Positions 1-7,493 of a DNA stretch of 43,844 nucleotides are shown here, one piece after another (the first letter of the stretch is position 1; the number at the start of each line of letters is the position of its first letter). The position numbers and the translations under genes were made by a program. This stretch comes from JBOGGN01 sp050744165 (lineage in GTDB: Bacteria > Actinomycetota > Acidimicrobiia > Acidimicrobiales > Palsa-688): NCBI GenBank assembly GCA_050744165.1, contig JBOGGN010000335.1, positions 1 through 43,844 on the forward strand. Reading direction: 5' to 3'. The notes beneath the pieces were generated by a model. That model ran no database searches and was not told where the DNA came from. It saw only the letters and a list, made by a program, of their open reading frames with translations.

Positions 1-934
1 TCGCGGGGGCGTGGGCCAGCAGGCCCCCGATGTACCAGCGGCCCAGGTCGGACAGGCCGGCGTAGCCCAACTCGGAGTAGAACAGCGGATCGCCGGCCGT
101 CCACAGCGACGAGTGCACGTGCATGCCCGAGCCGTTGTCCTGGAAGATGGGCTTGGGCATGAAGGTGGCGGTCTTGCCGTGGGCGCGGGCCACGTTCTTG
201 ACCACGTACTTGTACAGCATCAGCTTGTCCGCCATGCGCAGCAGCTTGTCGAAGCGCATGTCGATTTCGGACTGCCCGGCGGTACCCACCTCGTGGTGCT
301 GGACCTCGATGTCAATCCCCAGCTCCTCCATGGTGACGATCATCTCGGACCGCAGATCCTGGTAGTGGTCCATGGGCGGCACCGGGAAGTAGCCCTCTTT
401 GTACCGGGGCTTGAAGCCGAGGTTGGGACCCTCGTCCTTGCCCGAGTTCCAGATGCCCTCGATCGAGTCCACCGAGTAGTAGGCCTCGTGGCTGTTCTGG
501 TCGAACCGCACGTCGTCGAAGATGTAGAACTCGGCCTCGGGACCGAAGTACGCGGTGTCCGCGATGCCCGTTGAGACCAGGTAGTCCTCCGCCTTCTGGG
601 CCACGTAGCGGGGGTCTCGCGTGTAGGACTCGCCGGTAACCGGGTCCCGCACGAAACAGTTGATGTTCAGTGTCCGGTGCTGCCGGAACGGGTCCACCAC
701 GGCCGTGTTGGGATCTGGCATCAGCAGCATGTCCGATTCCTGGATCTCCTGGAACCCGCGGATCGACGAGCCGTCGAAGCCGTAGCCGTCCTCGAAGCCG
801 CCCTCCGACAGCTCGTGGGCGGGCACCGAGAAGTGCTGCATGAGACCGGGCAGGTCGCAGAACCGGAAGTCGACGATCTGGATACCTTCGCTCTCGACCA
901 GGCTCAGCACCTCGGCGGGCGTGCGTTGTTGCAC
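1..934 (-). CDS. glnA: Type I glutamine synthetase, 3' part cut off by window edge
   Basis: Makes glutamine from glutamate, ammonia and ATP in the cytoplasm. The reverse-strand translation starts VQQRTPAEVLSLVE and carries GFDGSSIRGFQEIQESDM, the FGPEAEFYIFD metal-binding region, HHHEVGTAGQSEID and NGSGMHVHSSLW, all GS-I signatures in the right order; it leaves the window at YIGGLLAHAP, so about 310 of roughly 470 residues are present. The GTG at 934 is chosen because a good ribosome binding site (GAGAAGGAG) sits just upstream, and the family normally starts here. The longer open frame across 312-1079 is a shadow. It is divergent from the second synthetase gene. The C-terminal part that would show an adenylylation tyrosine lies outside the window. 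Confidence 0.95.
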   Translation of the reverse strand, partial: MQQRTPAEVLSLVESEGIQIVDFRFCDLPGLMQHFSVPAHELSEGGFEDGYGFDGSSIRGFQEIQESDMLLMPDPNTAVVDPFRQHRTLNINCFVRDPVTGESYTRDPRYVAQKAEDYLVSTGIADTAYFGPEAEFYIFDDVRFDQNSHEAYYSVDSIEGIWNSGKDEGPNLGFKPRYKEGYFPVPPMDHYQDLRSEMIVTMEELGIDIEVQHHEVGTAGQSEIDMRFDKLLRMADKLMLYKYVVKNVARAHGKTATFMPKPIFQDNGSGMHVHSSLWTAGDPLFYSELGYAGLSDLGRWYIGGLLAHAPA

Positions 935-1077
935 GGGCGTGTTCTCCTTCTCTGTTGAAGTACCCGGGATTCTTGTTCCGGGGCCGTGTCCACTCCGTTG
1001 CACGTCTGTGAACTGCTTGTGAATCCGCAGGTGGGCTTGTCCTAGCACGGATGGCGCCTGCGAGACTATCCGACGAC

Positions 1078-2427
1078 ATGGAACGCCAAGCCGACTACGT
1101 CCTGCGCACCGTTGAAGAGCGGGGGGTGCGCTTCATCCAGCTCTGGTTCACCGACGTGCTCGGGATCCCCAAAGCCTTCAGCATCACCCCCGCCGAGCTG
1201 GAGAACGCCCTCGAGGAGGGCATGACCTTCGACGGGTCCGCCATCGACGGCTTCAGCCGGGTCCAGGAGAGCGACGTGCTGGCCCACCCGGACCCAAAGA
1301 CCTTCCAGCTCCTCCCCTACCACGGCGACGGCCACGCGGTGGCCCGGGTGGTCTGCGACGTCGCCAACCTCGACGGCACTCCCTTCGAGGGTGACCCCCG
1401 CCACGTGCTGCGCCGCGCCCTGATGAAGGCCCGGGAGCACGGCTTTTCCTTCTACTGCGCCCCGGAGCTGGAGTTCTTCTACTTCCCGCTGCCGGCCGCA
1501 GGCACCGACATCGGCGTCCACTCGCCCGAGCCGCTCGACGGGGGGTCGTACTTCGAGTTGACCACCTCGGACAAGGCCACCGAGCTGCGCCGGCGCACGG
1601 TCATCACGCTCGAGGACATGGGGATCCCGGTCGAGTACAGCCAGCACGAGGATGCCCCCAGCCAGCACGAGATCGACCTGCGCTACACCGACGCCCTGAC
1701 CATGGCCGACACCGTGATGTCGGTGCGCCAGGTGGTGAAGGAGGTGGCGGCCCGCCAGGGAGTGCTGGCCACGTTCATGCCCAAGCCCCTCCCCGGCGTC
1801 CAGGGCTCGGGGATGCACACCCACCTGTCGCTGTTCGACGGCGACACCAACGCCTTCCACGACGAGGCCGACGAATACCACTTGTCCAACATCGGGCGGC
1901 GGTTCATCGCGGGACTCTTGACCCACGCCCACGAGATGACCGCCATCACCAACCAGTGGGTCAACTCCTACAAGCGCCTGATCGTCGGCTACGAGGCCCC
2001 GACGTATGTGTCCTGGGCCCGCAACAACCGCTCCGCCCTGGTCCGGGTACCCCCCACCAAGAGGGGCAAGAAGGAGTCCACCCGGATCGAGTACCGCGCC
2101 GCCGACCCCGCCGCCAACCCGTACCTGGCGTTCGCGGTGATGCTGGCGGCGGGCATGGCCGGCATCGACCGCGGCTACGAGCTACCGCCGGAGGCGGCCG
2201 CCAACCTGTACGAGCTGACCAACGAGGAGCGGATGGCCGACGGCATCCAGAACTTGCCCGGCTCCCTCTCGGACGCCATCCGGGCCATGGAGTCCTCCGA
2301 ACTCATGGCGGAGACCCTGGGCGAGCATGTCTTCGAGTGGTTCATCCGCAACAAGCGGGCCGAGTGGGCCGACTACAAGGCCGAGGTCACCCCCTTCGAG
2401 CTGCGGCGCTACCTGACCTCGCTGTAG
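1078..2427 (+). CDS. glnA2: Glutamine synthetase, GlnA2 type
   Basis: Second GS-I enzyme, about 449 residues. Motifs in order: LWFTDVLG, MTFDGSAIDGFSRVQESDV, CAPELEFFYF (metal ligands), HEDAPSQHEIDLRY, GSGMHTHLSLFDG, NQWVNSYKRL, and the C-terminal FELRRYL. From memory it aligns closely with actinobacterial GlnA2 (Rv2222c-like), which begins M-D-R-Q-x-x-x-VLRT; that favours ATG 1078 over the in-frame ATG 1051. Neither start has a clear ribosome binding site. The NLYELTNEER segment lies where adenylylated enzymes carry their modified Tyr; whether it is modified cannot be told. It is followed after 7 bases by a GlnR-like regulator, which suggests a nitrogen-control operon. Confidence 0.93.
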   Translation: MERQADYVLRTVEERGVRFIQLWFTDVLGIPKAFSITPAELENALEEGMTFDGSAIDGFSRVQESDVLAHPDPKTFQLLPYHGDGHAVARVVCDVANLDGTPFEGDPRHVLRRALMKAREHGFSFYCAPELEFFYFPLPAAGTDIGVHSPEPLDGGSYFELTTSDKATELRRRTVITLEDMGIPVEYSQHEDAPSQHEIDLRYTDALTMADTVMSVRQVVKEVAARQGVLATFMPKPLPGVQGSGMHTHLSLFDGDTNAFHDEADEYHLSNIGRRFIAGLLTHAHEMTAITNQWVNSYKRLIVGYEAPTYVSWARNNRSALVRVPPTKRGKKESTRIEYRAADPAANPYLAFAVMLAAGMAGIDRGYELPPEAAANLYELTNEERMADGIQNLPGSLSDAIRAMESSELMAETLGEHVFEWFIRNKRAEWADYKAEVTPFELRRYLTSL

Positions 2428-2434
2428 TCCGGCG

Positions 2435-3115
2435 ATGGAACCGCTCCTGATCTTCCCCGACCCGGCCCCCTCGCCGCTGGCCCAGGCCCTCGACCTGGCC
2501 GGCTACCCCTGGAAGGCAGCCGGCTCGGTCGAGGTCGCCGACCGCCTGGAACCCGAGGACGGCTGGTCCGGGGCCATCGTGGGCGCCGATACCGACCCCG
2601 AAGGCGCCTTCGCCCTGTGCCGGGCGCTGCGCAAGCGGGACCTCCCCTTCGAGCCGGTGATGCTCCTCGCCACCCTGTCCCAGCTGCCGGACCTCGAGTT
2701 GCGCGAAGACTTGTTCGACGACTTCTGCCTGACGCCGTTTCAGCCCCGGGAGCTCGAGGCCCGCCTGGCCCACTTGTTCTGGCGCACTGGGCGCGGCACC
2801 CGGCCCGAGCTGGTCGAGTACGGCCCGCTGGTGCTCAACCTGGAGACCTACCAGGCAGCGGTCGGTGGCAAGCCCCTCGACCTCACCTACATGGAATACG
2901 AGCTCCTGAAGTTCCTGGCCACCCACCCCGGCAAAGTCTTCACCCGCGAGACGCTGCTCAGCCGGGTCTGGGGCTACGAGTACTACGGGGGTGCCCGCAC
3001 CGTGGACGTTCACATCCGGCGCCTGCGCGCCAAGCTCGGCGAGGAACACGCCAACTTGATCTCCACCGTGCGTTCCGTCGGGTATCGCTTCGGCCAGAGC
3101 CGCTGGGGGATCTAA
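2435..3115 (+). CDS. Orphan OmpR-family response regulator, GlnR-like
   Basis: 226 residues: a receiver-like domain (about 1-120) followed by a winged-helix DNA-binding domain (about 128-222) with LTYMEYELLKFLATHPGKVF, SRVWGYEYYGG-RTVDVHIRRLRAKLG and TVRSVGYRF, typical of OmpR/PhoB and especially GlnR. The receiver is degenerate: the usual acidic pair near residue 9 is reduced to one Asp, the conserved Lys before the PF motif is Thr (LTPFQPRE), and only D52/D54 lie near the phosphoacceptor position. GlnR proteins are known to work without classical phosphorylation. Start 7 bases after the GlnA2 stop means co-transcription, so nitrogen-responsive control of glutamine synthesis is a reasonable inference. 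Confidence 0.85.
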   Translation: MEPLLIFPDPAPSPLAQALDLAGYPWKAAGSVEVADRLEPEDGWSGAIVGADTDPEGAFALCRALRKRDLPFEPVMLLATLSQLPDLELREDLFDDFCLTPFQPRELEARLAHLFWRTGRGTRPELVEYGPLVLNLETYQAAVGGKPLDLTYMEYELLKFLATHPGKVFTRETLLSRVWGYEYYGGARTVDVHIRRLRAKLGEEHANLISTVRSVGYRFGQSRWGI

Positions 3116-3136
3116 AGCCAACTGCCGCGGGAAGGC

Positions 3137-3298
3137 TCAGGTGTTGGTCTCGAGCAGCTCGCTTCCCAGATGGGTCATCTCGGCGTTGTCCTTGAGCGCC
3201 AATCCCATCATCACCGCGCCCATCGTCCCGCTGAACAAGAAGGCGATCGGCAGGGCGAAGACGAGCACGACTGCGACAAGGAGGGCTCCGATGATCAC
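3137..3298 (-). CDS. Small membrane protein of unknown function
   Basis: 53 residues with one or two hydrophobic helices (GALLVAVVLVFALPIAFLF, then SGTMGAVMMGLAL) and a short polar tail (DNAEMTHLGSELLETNT). No family recognised. The GTG at 3298 overlaps the RidA stop codon as GTGA and has a GGAAGAG ribosome binding site about 7 bases upstream, so it is preferred to the in-frame ATG at 3331, which would overlap RidA by 37 bases. Translation is probably coupled to RidA. Confidence 0.6.
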   Translation of the reverse strand: MIIGALLVAVVLVFALPIAFLFSGTMGAVMMGLALKDNAEMTHLGSELLETNT

Positions 3299-3666
3299 GC
3301 CGAATCTCTTCCCGGAGCGGGGCGCGCCCACACCTCGATTTCCACCGCGGCACCGAGCGGCAGGGCGGCCACGGCGAAGGCGGACCGAGCCGGGCGGTGC
3401 TGGTCGAAGGCAGCCACGTAGGCGTCATTCATTGCGGGGTAATCCGAGATGTCCGCCAGGAACACCGTGGTTTTGACGACGTCAGCAAGAGTTGCGCCTT
3501 CCGTTCGAAGCAGAGTCTCGACATTGGCGAGCGCTTGGGTCACCTGGGCCGCCAGCCCTTCCACCAACCGGCCCCCCGACAGCCCCAGTTGCCCGCTGCA
3601 CACCAGCCAATCCCCGGCCCGCACGATGGGGCTGTAGGGGCCTACTGGTTTCGGGCGCTCACTCAC
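3295..3666 (-). CDS. ridA: RidA/YjgF/UK114 family protein
   Basis: 123 residues starting at GTG (VSERPKPVGPYSPIVRAGDW). Contains the family landmarks: PVGPYSP near the N-terminus, SGQLGLSGG, QVTQALANVETLL, VVKTTVFLADI-DYPAMNDAY, and the PARSAFAVAALPLGAAVEIEVWA end. Active RidA enzymes hydrolyse reactive enamine/imine intermediates released by PLP enzymes, and the Arg of PARS and the Glu of VEIE, the residues expected for deaminase activity, are both present. Its stop overlaps the start of the small membrane protein. Confidence 0.9.
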   Translation of the reverse strand: MSERPKPVGPYSPIVRAGDWLVCSGQLGLSGGRLVEGLAAQVTQALANVETLLRTEGATLADVVKTTVFLADISDYPAMNDAYVAAFDQHRPARSAFAVAALPLGAAVEIEVWARPAPGRDSA

Positions 3667-3799
3667 CGGGGCGCGACCCTAGCCTCCGCCCCCCGGCCGA
3701 CGGAAAGACCAGGGCTCCATGTCGCCCTTTGTTACTCGTGACGCGCCGGTCATCCGCCCGAGGAGGGCGCCAACACCAGATCCGGAGGGGAAGGTCCTG

Positions 3800-5428
3800 C
3801 TAGCGGAAACGGCCCCGCATTGTCGGCCATTCCGGGGGCAGTCCCTGGGCGATCCAGGTGGCCGCGGCGACGGCCGCGAACACGGCGGCGCTGCCATTGA
3901 CGGGCGGCGCCGACGATGGCTCCACGGCCACTTCGATGGGCGGGGTGTCAACGGCCCGGAGGATGCCGAAGGAACGGACCGTCAAGTCCTGGACCTCTCC
4001 CTCCTCATCGACCGCGATGGCCTCGCTACACACCCACCCGAGGGCCATGTGCACCGCGCCCATGCAGTAGGACCGGAGCACCACCTCGTCCAGTGGATCC
4101 CCGCAGGCGACATGGACGCGTACCCCCTGTGGGAGACCATCCGCGGACACCTCAACCTCGGCAGTAGCCCGGCTCCCGACCGGCGACAGGACCTCCGCGG
4201 TGCCTCGGCTCCCGCTCGCGGACCGTGGCTCCCCCGCTGCCGCTCGGCTCTGCCCAACGGAGCCGACCTGGGTGCGCCCGCTCCCGGCGAGCACGGCCAG
4301 CAGGACCGCGGCCTCGGCCCATCCGGCGGCCCGCAAGGCAACCGAGGTGGGCGGCCCGCCGACGTCGAGCTCCTCGACCGTCAGTTCCGGCGCCACCGAC
4401 GCGATGGCGGCCGCGATGCCCGGCGTTCGAACCACCCGCACCAGGCCTGACCCGTCCGCACGGAGGCCAGCGGCAATCGGGGGTCGCTTGGGGCCGAGGC
4501 GGACCGCATCCTCGCGGGACAAGAGCACCCGCACCGGCCGCCGGTACTGGTCAGCCAGCAACCGAGCCGCCGCCGGCGCCGGGCTGTTGGCTTTGCCGCC
4601 GAAGGCGCCGCCGTTGGCCAGAGGTGTCGCCGGCTCTCCCCCGGGGACGCACCACGAGGCGTCGCTCTCCACGTAACCGGGCTCGACCCAGGTGGTGCGC
4701 AACGTCAGCGCCCATTCGCCTCCCGGCACCTCTAGGGGATAACGAACCGCGACCCCGCTGCGCCGCCCGGGAACCCGTCGGGCCGCAGCTCGGGCCTCAT
4801 GCAGCGACTCTCCGACCGCCCAGCTGCCTCGGCCGTCGGGAACCGCCACCAGGGCACCCTCGGGAGCCAGGTCGTCGGCGAAACCGGCCCGGCCAGCAGC
4901 CACGGCGGGACCAACCCGCTGCACGGCGCCACCCTCGATGGTCGCTCGCTCCTCGGCCGCCATCATGTCGCGACCGGTCGGCAACGCCGGCAACGTGGTC
5001 GCCGCCTCGACCACCGAGCGCCACCCGGTGCAGCGGCACAGGTGGGCCAGCAGCGCCCGCTCGGCGGTCAGTCGGTCGGTGGCCTCGCCCCCGTGGGCGG
5101 CGACCAATCGCATGAGGATGCCGGGAGTGCAGAACCCGCACTGGCTCGCCCCGGTTGCCGTGAAGGCGTTCGTCCAGCGCTGCCGCGTGGCCTCGGGGAG
5201 CCCGTCGAGGGTGGTAACGGCTCGTCCCGCGACCCGGCGCGCCGGCGTGACGCACGCCACCCGCGGGGCGCCGTCGACCAGCACGGTGCAGCAGCCGCAC
5301 TGGCCTTGAGGGCTGCAGCCGTCCTTGGCAGTGCGCGCACCGAGGCGGTCTCGCAGCACCTCCAGCAGGCTCGACCCATCGTCGGGTACTTCCACCAGCC
5401 GGCCGTCGAGCTGAAATGCCAGGGCCAT
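3800..5428 (-). CDS. Fused [2Fe-2S] domain and reduced molybdopterin-oxidase-like domain
   Basis: 542 residues. Residues 1-155 are a complete xanthine-dehydrogenase-type iron-sulfur subunit: a plant-type [2Fe-2S] Cys cluster (DGCSPQGQCGCCTVL) and the second set (GASQCGFCTPG, then LCRCTGW). Residues 165-540 resemble the molybdopterin-binding subunit but are about half its usual length (~370 versus ~750): recognisable pieces are AGRAGFADDL, the NGGAFGGK motif, RRPVRVLLSREDAVRLGPKR, the YCMGAVHMALGWV block and a terminal FGILRAVDTPPIEV. The C-terminal GxGE block that normally carries the catalytic Glu is replaced by a segment reading PPVNGSAAVFAAVAAAT. A low-complexity Ser/Arg/Ala stretch sits in the middle. 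It is either a divergent enzyme or a non-catalytic relic. Divergent from the lipoprotein gene. Confidence 0.75.
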   Translation of the reverse strand: MALAFQLDGRLVEVPDDGSSLLEVLRDRLGARTAKDGCSPQGQCGCCTVLVDGAPRVACVTPARRVAGRAVTTLDGLPEATRQRWTNAFTATGASQCGFCTPGILMRLVAAHGGEATDRLTAERALLAHLCRCTGWRSVVEAATTLPALPTGRDMMAAEERATIEGGAVQRVGPAVAAGRAGFADDLAPEGALVAVPDGRGSWAVGESLHEARAAARRVPGRRSGVAVRYPLEVPGGEWALTLRTTWVEPGYVESDASWCVPGGEPATPLANGGAFGGKANSPAPAAARLLADQYRRPVRVLLSREDAVRLGPKRPPIAAGLRADGSGLVRVVRTPGIAAAIASVAPELTVEELDVGGPPTSVALRAAGWAEAAVLLAVLAGSGRTQVGSVGQSRAAAGEPRSASGSRGTAEVLSPVGSRATAEVEVSADGLPQGVRVHVACGDPLDEVVLRSYCMGAVHMALGWVCSEAIAVDEEGEVQDLTVRSFGILRAVDTPPIEVAVEPSSAPPVNGSAAVFAAVAAATWIAQGLPPEWPTMRGRFR

Positions 5429-5451
5429 ACGTCGAGAGTAGGTTCGTCCCG

Positions 5452-6363
5452 GTGGACCCCCGGCTCAGCCGCCGCCAGTTCCTGGCCACAGCGGCGGTGG
5501 CCGGCGGGGCCCTGGGGGCGTCAGCTTGCAGTCACAACGCCAAGGCCATCCATGTGGGCGGCTCGCAGGACAGCAGCGGCCTCAGCCTCGAGGTCACCTC
5601 CGGAGCCGTGGATGGGCCAACCGACCAGAACGTCTCGGTGTTCGAGGCCGGCATCCCCCAGCGGGTGTCCTTCGTCCTGGCGGGGAAGTCCGGCTTCCTG
5701 TCGCCGTCCTCGGGGCAGGTGACGCTGCGTTTCGGCCCCGACGAGCAGCACTTCGGCGCTCCCGTTCCCGTCCAGGTGTATGCCGACACCGGCGCCGCGG
5801 CCAACACCTATCTGGTCGCCTCCACCCAGTGGGCCAAGTCGGGCACGTTCTGGCTCCGGGGGGCCTACCGCGGCCAGACCGCCGATTCTCCCGTCGTCAT
5901 TATCGATCCGTCAAAGGCTCGGATCCCCTACGCCGGTCAGAAGATGATCTCTGCAGCCACGCCGACGTTCACCAACGCTCGCGGCGTGAGTCCTATCTGT
6001 ACCCGCTACCCGGTGTGCCCGTTCCACACCCAGAGCCTCGACGCCTACCTGACCCAGGACCGGCCGCTGGCGCTGGTGTTCGCCACCCCGGCGCTGTGCG
6101 AAACGGCAACCTGCGGGCCCGTGCTGGACTCCGTCGTCAGCGTGTCACCCGCTTTCACGTCGAAGATCAACTTTGTGCACTGCGAGATCTTCGCCGGGCT
6201 GTCGCGCAACGATGCCAACACGGCCGCCGTGCTGGCATACCACCTCCAGTCCGAGCCGGTCATGTTCCTGGCCGACCGCAGCGGCATGGTGGTCGAGCGC
6301 ATCGACGGTCTGTTCGGGAAGGCCGAGATCACGGCCGCCCTCACCCGCCTGGCCTCGCGCTGA
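5452..6363 (+). CDS. Exported lipoprotein with Tat-like signal and possible thioredoxin fold
   Basis: 303 residues. The N-terminus MDPRLSRRQFLATAAVAGGA has a twin-Arg motif, a hydrophobic stretch and a lipobox (GASAC, lipidated Cys at residue 26), so it should be membrane-anchored outside the cell. The C-terminal third (PLALVFATPALCETATCGPV ... INFVHCEIF ... EPVMFLADRSGMVVERIDGLFG) resembles a thioredoxin-like fold, although the paired Cys (C-E-T-A-T-C) are spaced wider than CxxC. GTG 5452 is chosen over ATG 5416 because TAGGTT at 5439-5444 followed by 7 bases makes a leaderless promoter/start, and the signal peptide then has a normal n-region. Function unknown. Confidence 0.75.
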   Translation: MDPRLSRRQFLATAAVAGGALGASACSHNAKAIHVGGSQDSSGLSLEVTSGAVDGPTDQNVSVFEAGIPQRVSFVLAGKSGFLSPSSGQVTLRFGPDEQHFGAPVPVQVYADTGAAANTYLVASTQWAKSGTFWLRGAYRGQTADSPVVIIDPSKARIPYAGQKMISAATPTFTNARGVSPICTRYPVCPFHTQSLDAYLTQDRPLALVFATPALCETATCGPVLDSVVSVSPAFTSKINFVHCEIFAGLSRNDANTAAVLAYHLQSEPVMFLADRSGMVVERIDGLFGKAEITAALTRLASR

Positions 6364-6384
6364 GACGCGGGTGCTGGACGAGGA

Positions 6385-6732
6385 CTAGCTGAAGGACTGC
6401 CCGCAGCCGCAGCTGCGCTGGGCGTTGGGGTTGTTGATCGAGAAGCCGGCTCCCTGCAGCCCGTCCTTGAAGTCCAGCGTGGCGCCGGTGATGAGCGGGG
6501 CGCTGGCCGGGTCGACGACCACCTTCACGTCGCCGTACTGCGACAGCAGGTCGTCGTCGGCGAACTCGCTGTCGAAGAACATCTCGTAGCTGTAGCCGGA
6601 GCACCCGCCCGGGCGAACCGCCACCCGAAGCGCCAACTCATCGTTGCCCTCTTGCTTCACGAGCTCTGCCACCTTGGTCACCGCGGCGTCGGTGAGGTTG
6701 ATGACGGTGCGGGTGGTTTCGGTGGTGGTCAC
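6385..6732 (-). CDS. erpA: Iron-sulfur cluster insertion protein, ErpA/IscA family
   Basis: 115 residues, the usual A-type carrier length. Three conserved cluster ligands are present: Cys44 in RPGGCSGYSYEMFF and Cys108/Cys110 in QRSCGCGQSF. It delivers Fe-S clusters to apoproteins in the cytoplasm. The start at 6732 has a GGAGGC-like ribosome binding site upstream. It lies next to a SufR-like regulator and Mrp, forming an Fe-S homeostasis block. Confidence 0.93.
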   Translation of the reverse strand: MTTTETTRTVINLTDAAVTKVAELVKQEGNDELALRVAVRPGGCSGYSYEMFFDSEFADDDLLSQYGDVKVVVDPASAPLITGATLDFKDGLQGAGFSINNPNAQRSCGCGQSFS

Positions 6733-6790
6733 AGTTCGCCTCCAGAAAAGTCGGACTTAGAAAGCGGGGAAAAGGTCCTGTATCAGCATG

Positions 6791-7456
6791 TTACCGGCTG
6801 AGCAGGTCAACATGGCAGGGATCTCGATCTTCGAGCGTTGCGAAGGCACCAACCTCGATCTCGGCGTTCGGAACTCCATCGACCACGCCTTCGACGATGC
6901 CTCGGTGCAGGTTGCACACCAGGCTCGGGTACTCGGTCGCCACCTCCCGGAACGGGCAGCGGGCGAAGGCCACGGTGGTGACCTCCCCATCTTCGGCCAA
7001 CTCAGGATCGAAGCCCAGATCGGCGAGCTCGTCGACCAGCGCCTCGAGGCAGGACTGGGTGCCCGCGGCCGCCCGGGCGGCGCCGGAGCGGCGACCCTCG
7101 GCCCGGCCCGCCTCCACCGCGGTGTCGGTGCCGGCACCTCCGGCCGCGGCCACGCCGGCCAGCAACCGCGCCAGCAGCCGGAATCCAGAGGGCTCCAACC
7201 CAAGCGAGGGCGCCTCGGCCGCCACCGACCAACGGTGCTGGGGACGGCCTACCGTGCCCCGACTGTCGGCGTCAACGCTCAAGAGGCCCACGTCGCGCAT
7301 GCGCTCAAGGTGGGGCCGCACGGTGTTGGGATGCAGCTCCAGGCTGTCGGCGATCTCGGTGGTGGTGAGCGCCACCGGCGAGCGGGCCAACTCCAGGTAG
7401 ATGGCGTAACGAGTGTTGTCCCCGAGGGCTTTGAATACCGGCAACCTGTCCACCAC
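6791..7456 (-). CDS. SufR-like winged-helix iron-sulfur regulator
   Basis: 221 residues. The N-terminal ArsR/DeoR-type winged helix (VFKALGDNTRYAIYLELA, TTEIADSLELHPNTVRPHLE, VGLLSVDADSRGTVGRPQHRW) is followed by a C-terminal sensory domain with Cys residues placed as in SufR (ARCPFREVA, SLVCNLHRGIVEGV, and DPCHVDLLSR at the end), likely ligands for an Fe-S cluster. An Ala/Gly-rich insert lies between. The start is set to GTG 7456 because a TATTAT -10 box ends 5 bases before it (leaderless); a TTG at 7462 is the alternative, with GAGGA 9 bases upstream. It is divergent from mrp across a palindrome it may bind. Confidence 0.82.
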   Translation of the reverse strand: MVDRLPVFKALGDNTRYAIYLELARSPVALTTTEIADSLELHPNTVRPHLERMRDVGLLSVDADSRGTVGRPQHRWSVAAEAPSLGLEPSGFRLLARLLAGVAAAGGAGTDTAVEAGRAEGRRSGAARAAAGTQSCLEALVDELADLGFDPELAEDGEVTTVAFARCPFREVATEYPSLVCNLHRGIVEGVVDGVPNAEIEVGAFATLEDRDPCHVDLLSR

Positions 7457-7460
7457 CGCC

Positions 7461-7488
7461 AATAATACCGGTCCTCGCCGGTACTATT
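7461..7488. promoter_or_regulatory. Palindromic operator with two divergent leaderless promoters
   Basis: Left arm AATAATACCGG (7461-7471) and right arm CCGGTACTATT (7478-7488) are an inverted repeat matching at 10 of 11 positions, with a 6-base spacer. The right arm contains TACTAT (7482-7487), a -10 box 6 bases before the mrp ATG; the left arm read on the minus strand contains TATTAT (7467-7462), 5 bases before the regulator GTG. One palindrome therefore holds both -10 boxes, ideal for a repressor that shuts both genes. Binding by the adjacent SufR-like protein is inferred. Confidence 0.7.
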
Positions 7489-7493
7489 CGGGT

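Noticed and set aside
49..1079. Open frames opposite or out of phase with the first glutamine synthetase gene
   Set aside because: No recognisable domains, and the GS motifs read perfectly on the minus strand from 934.
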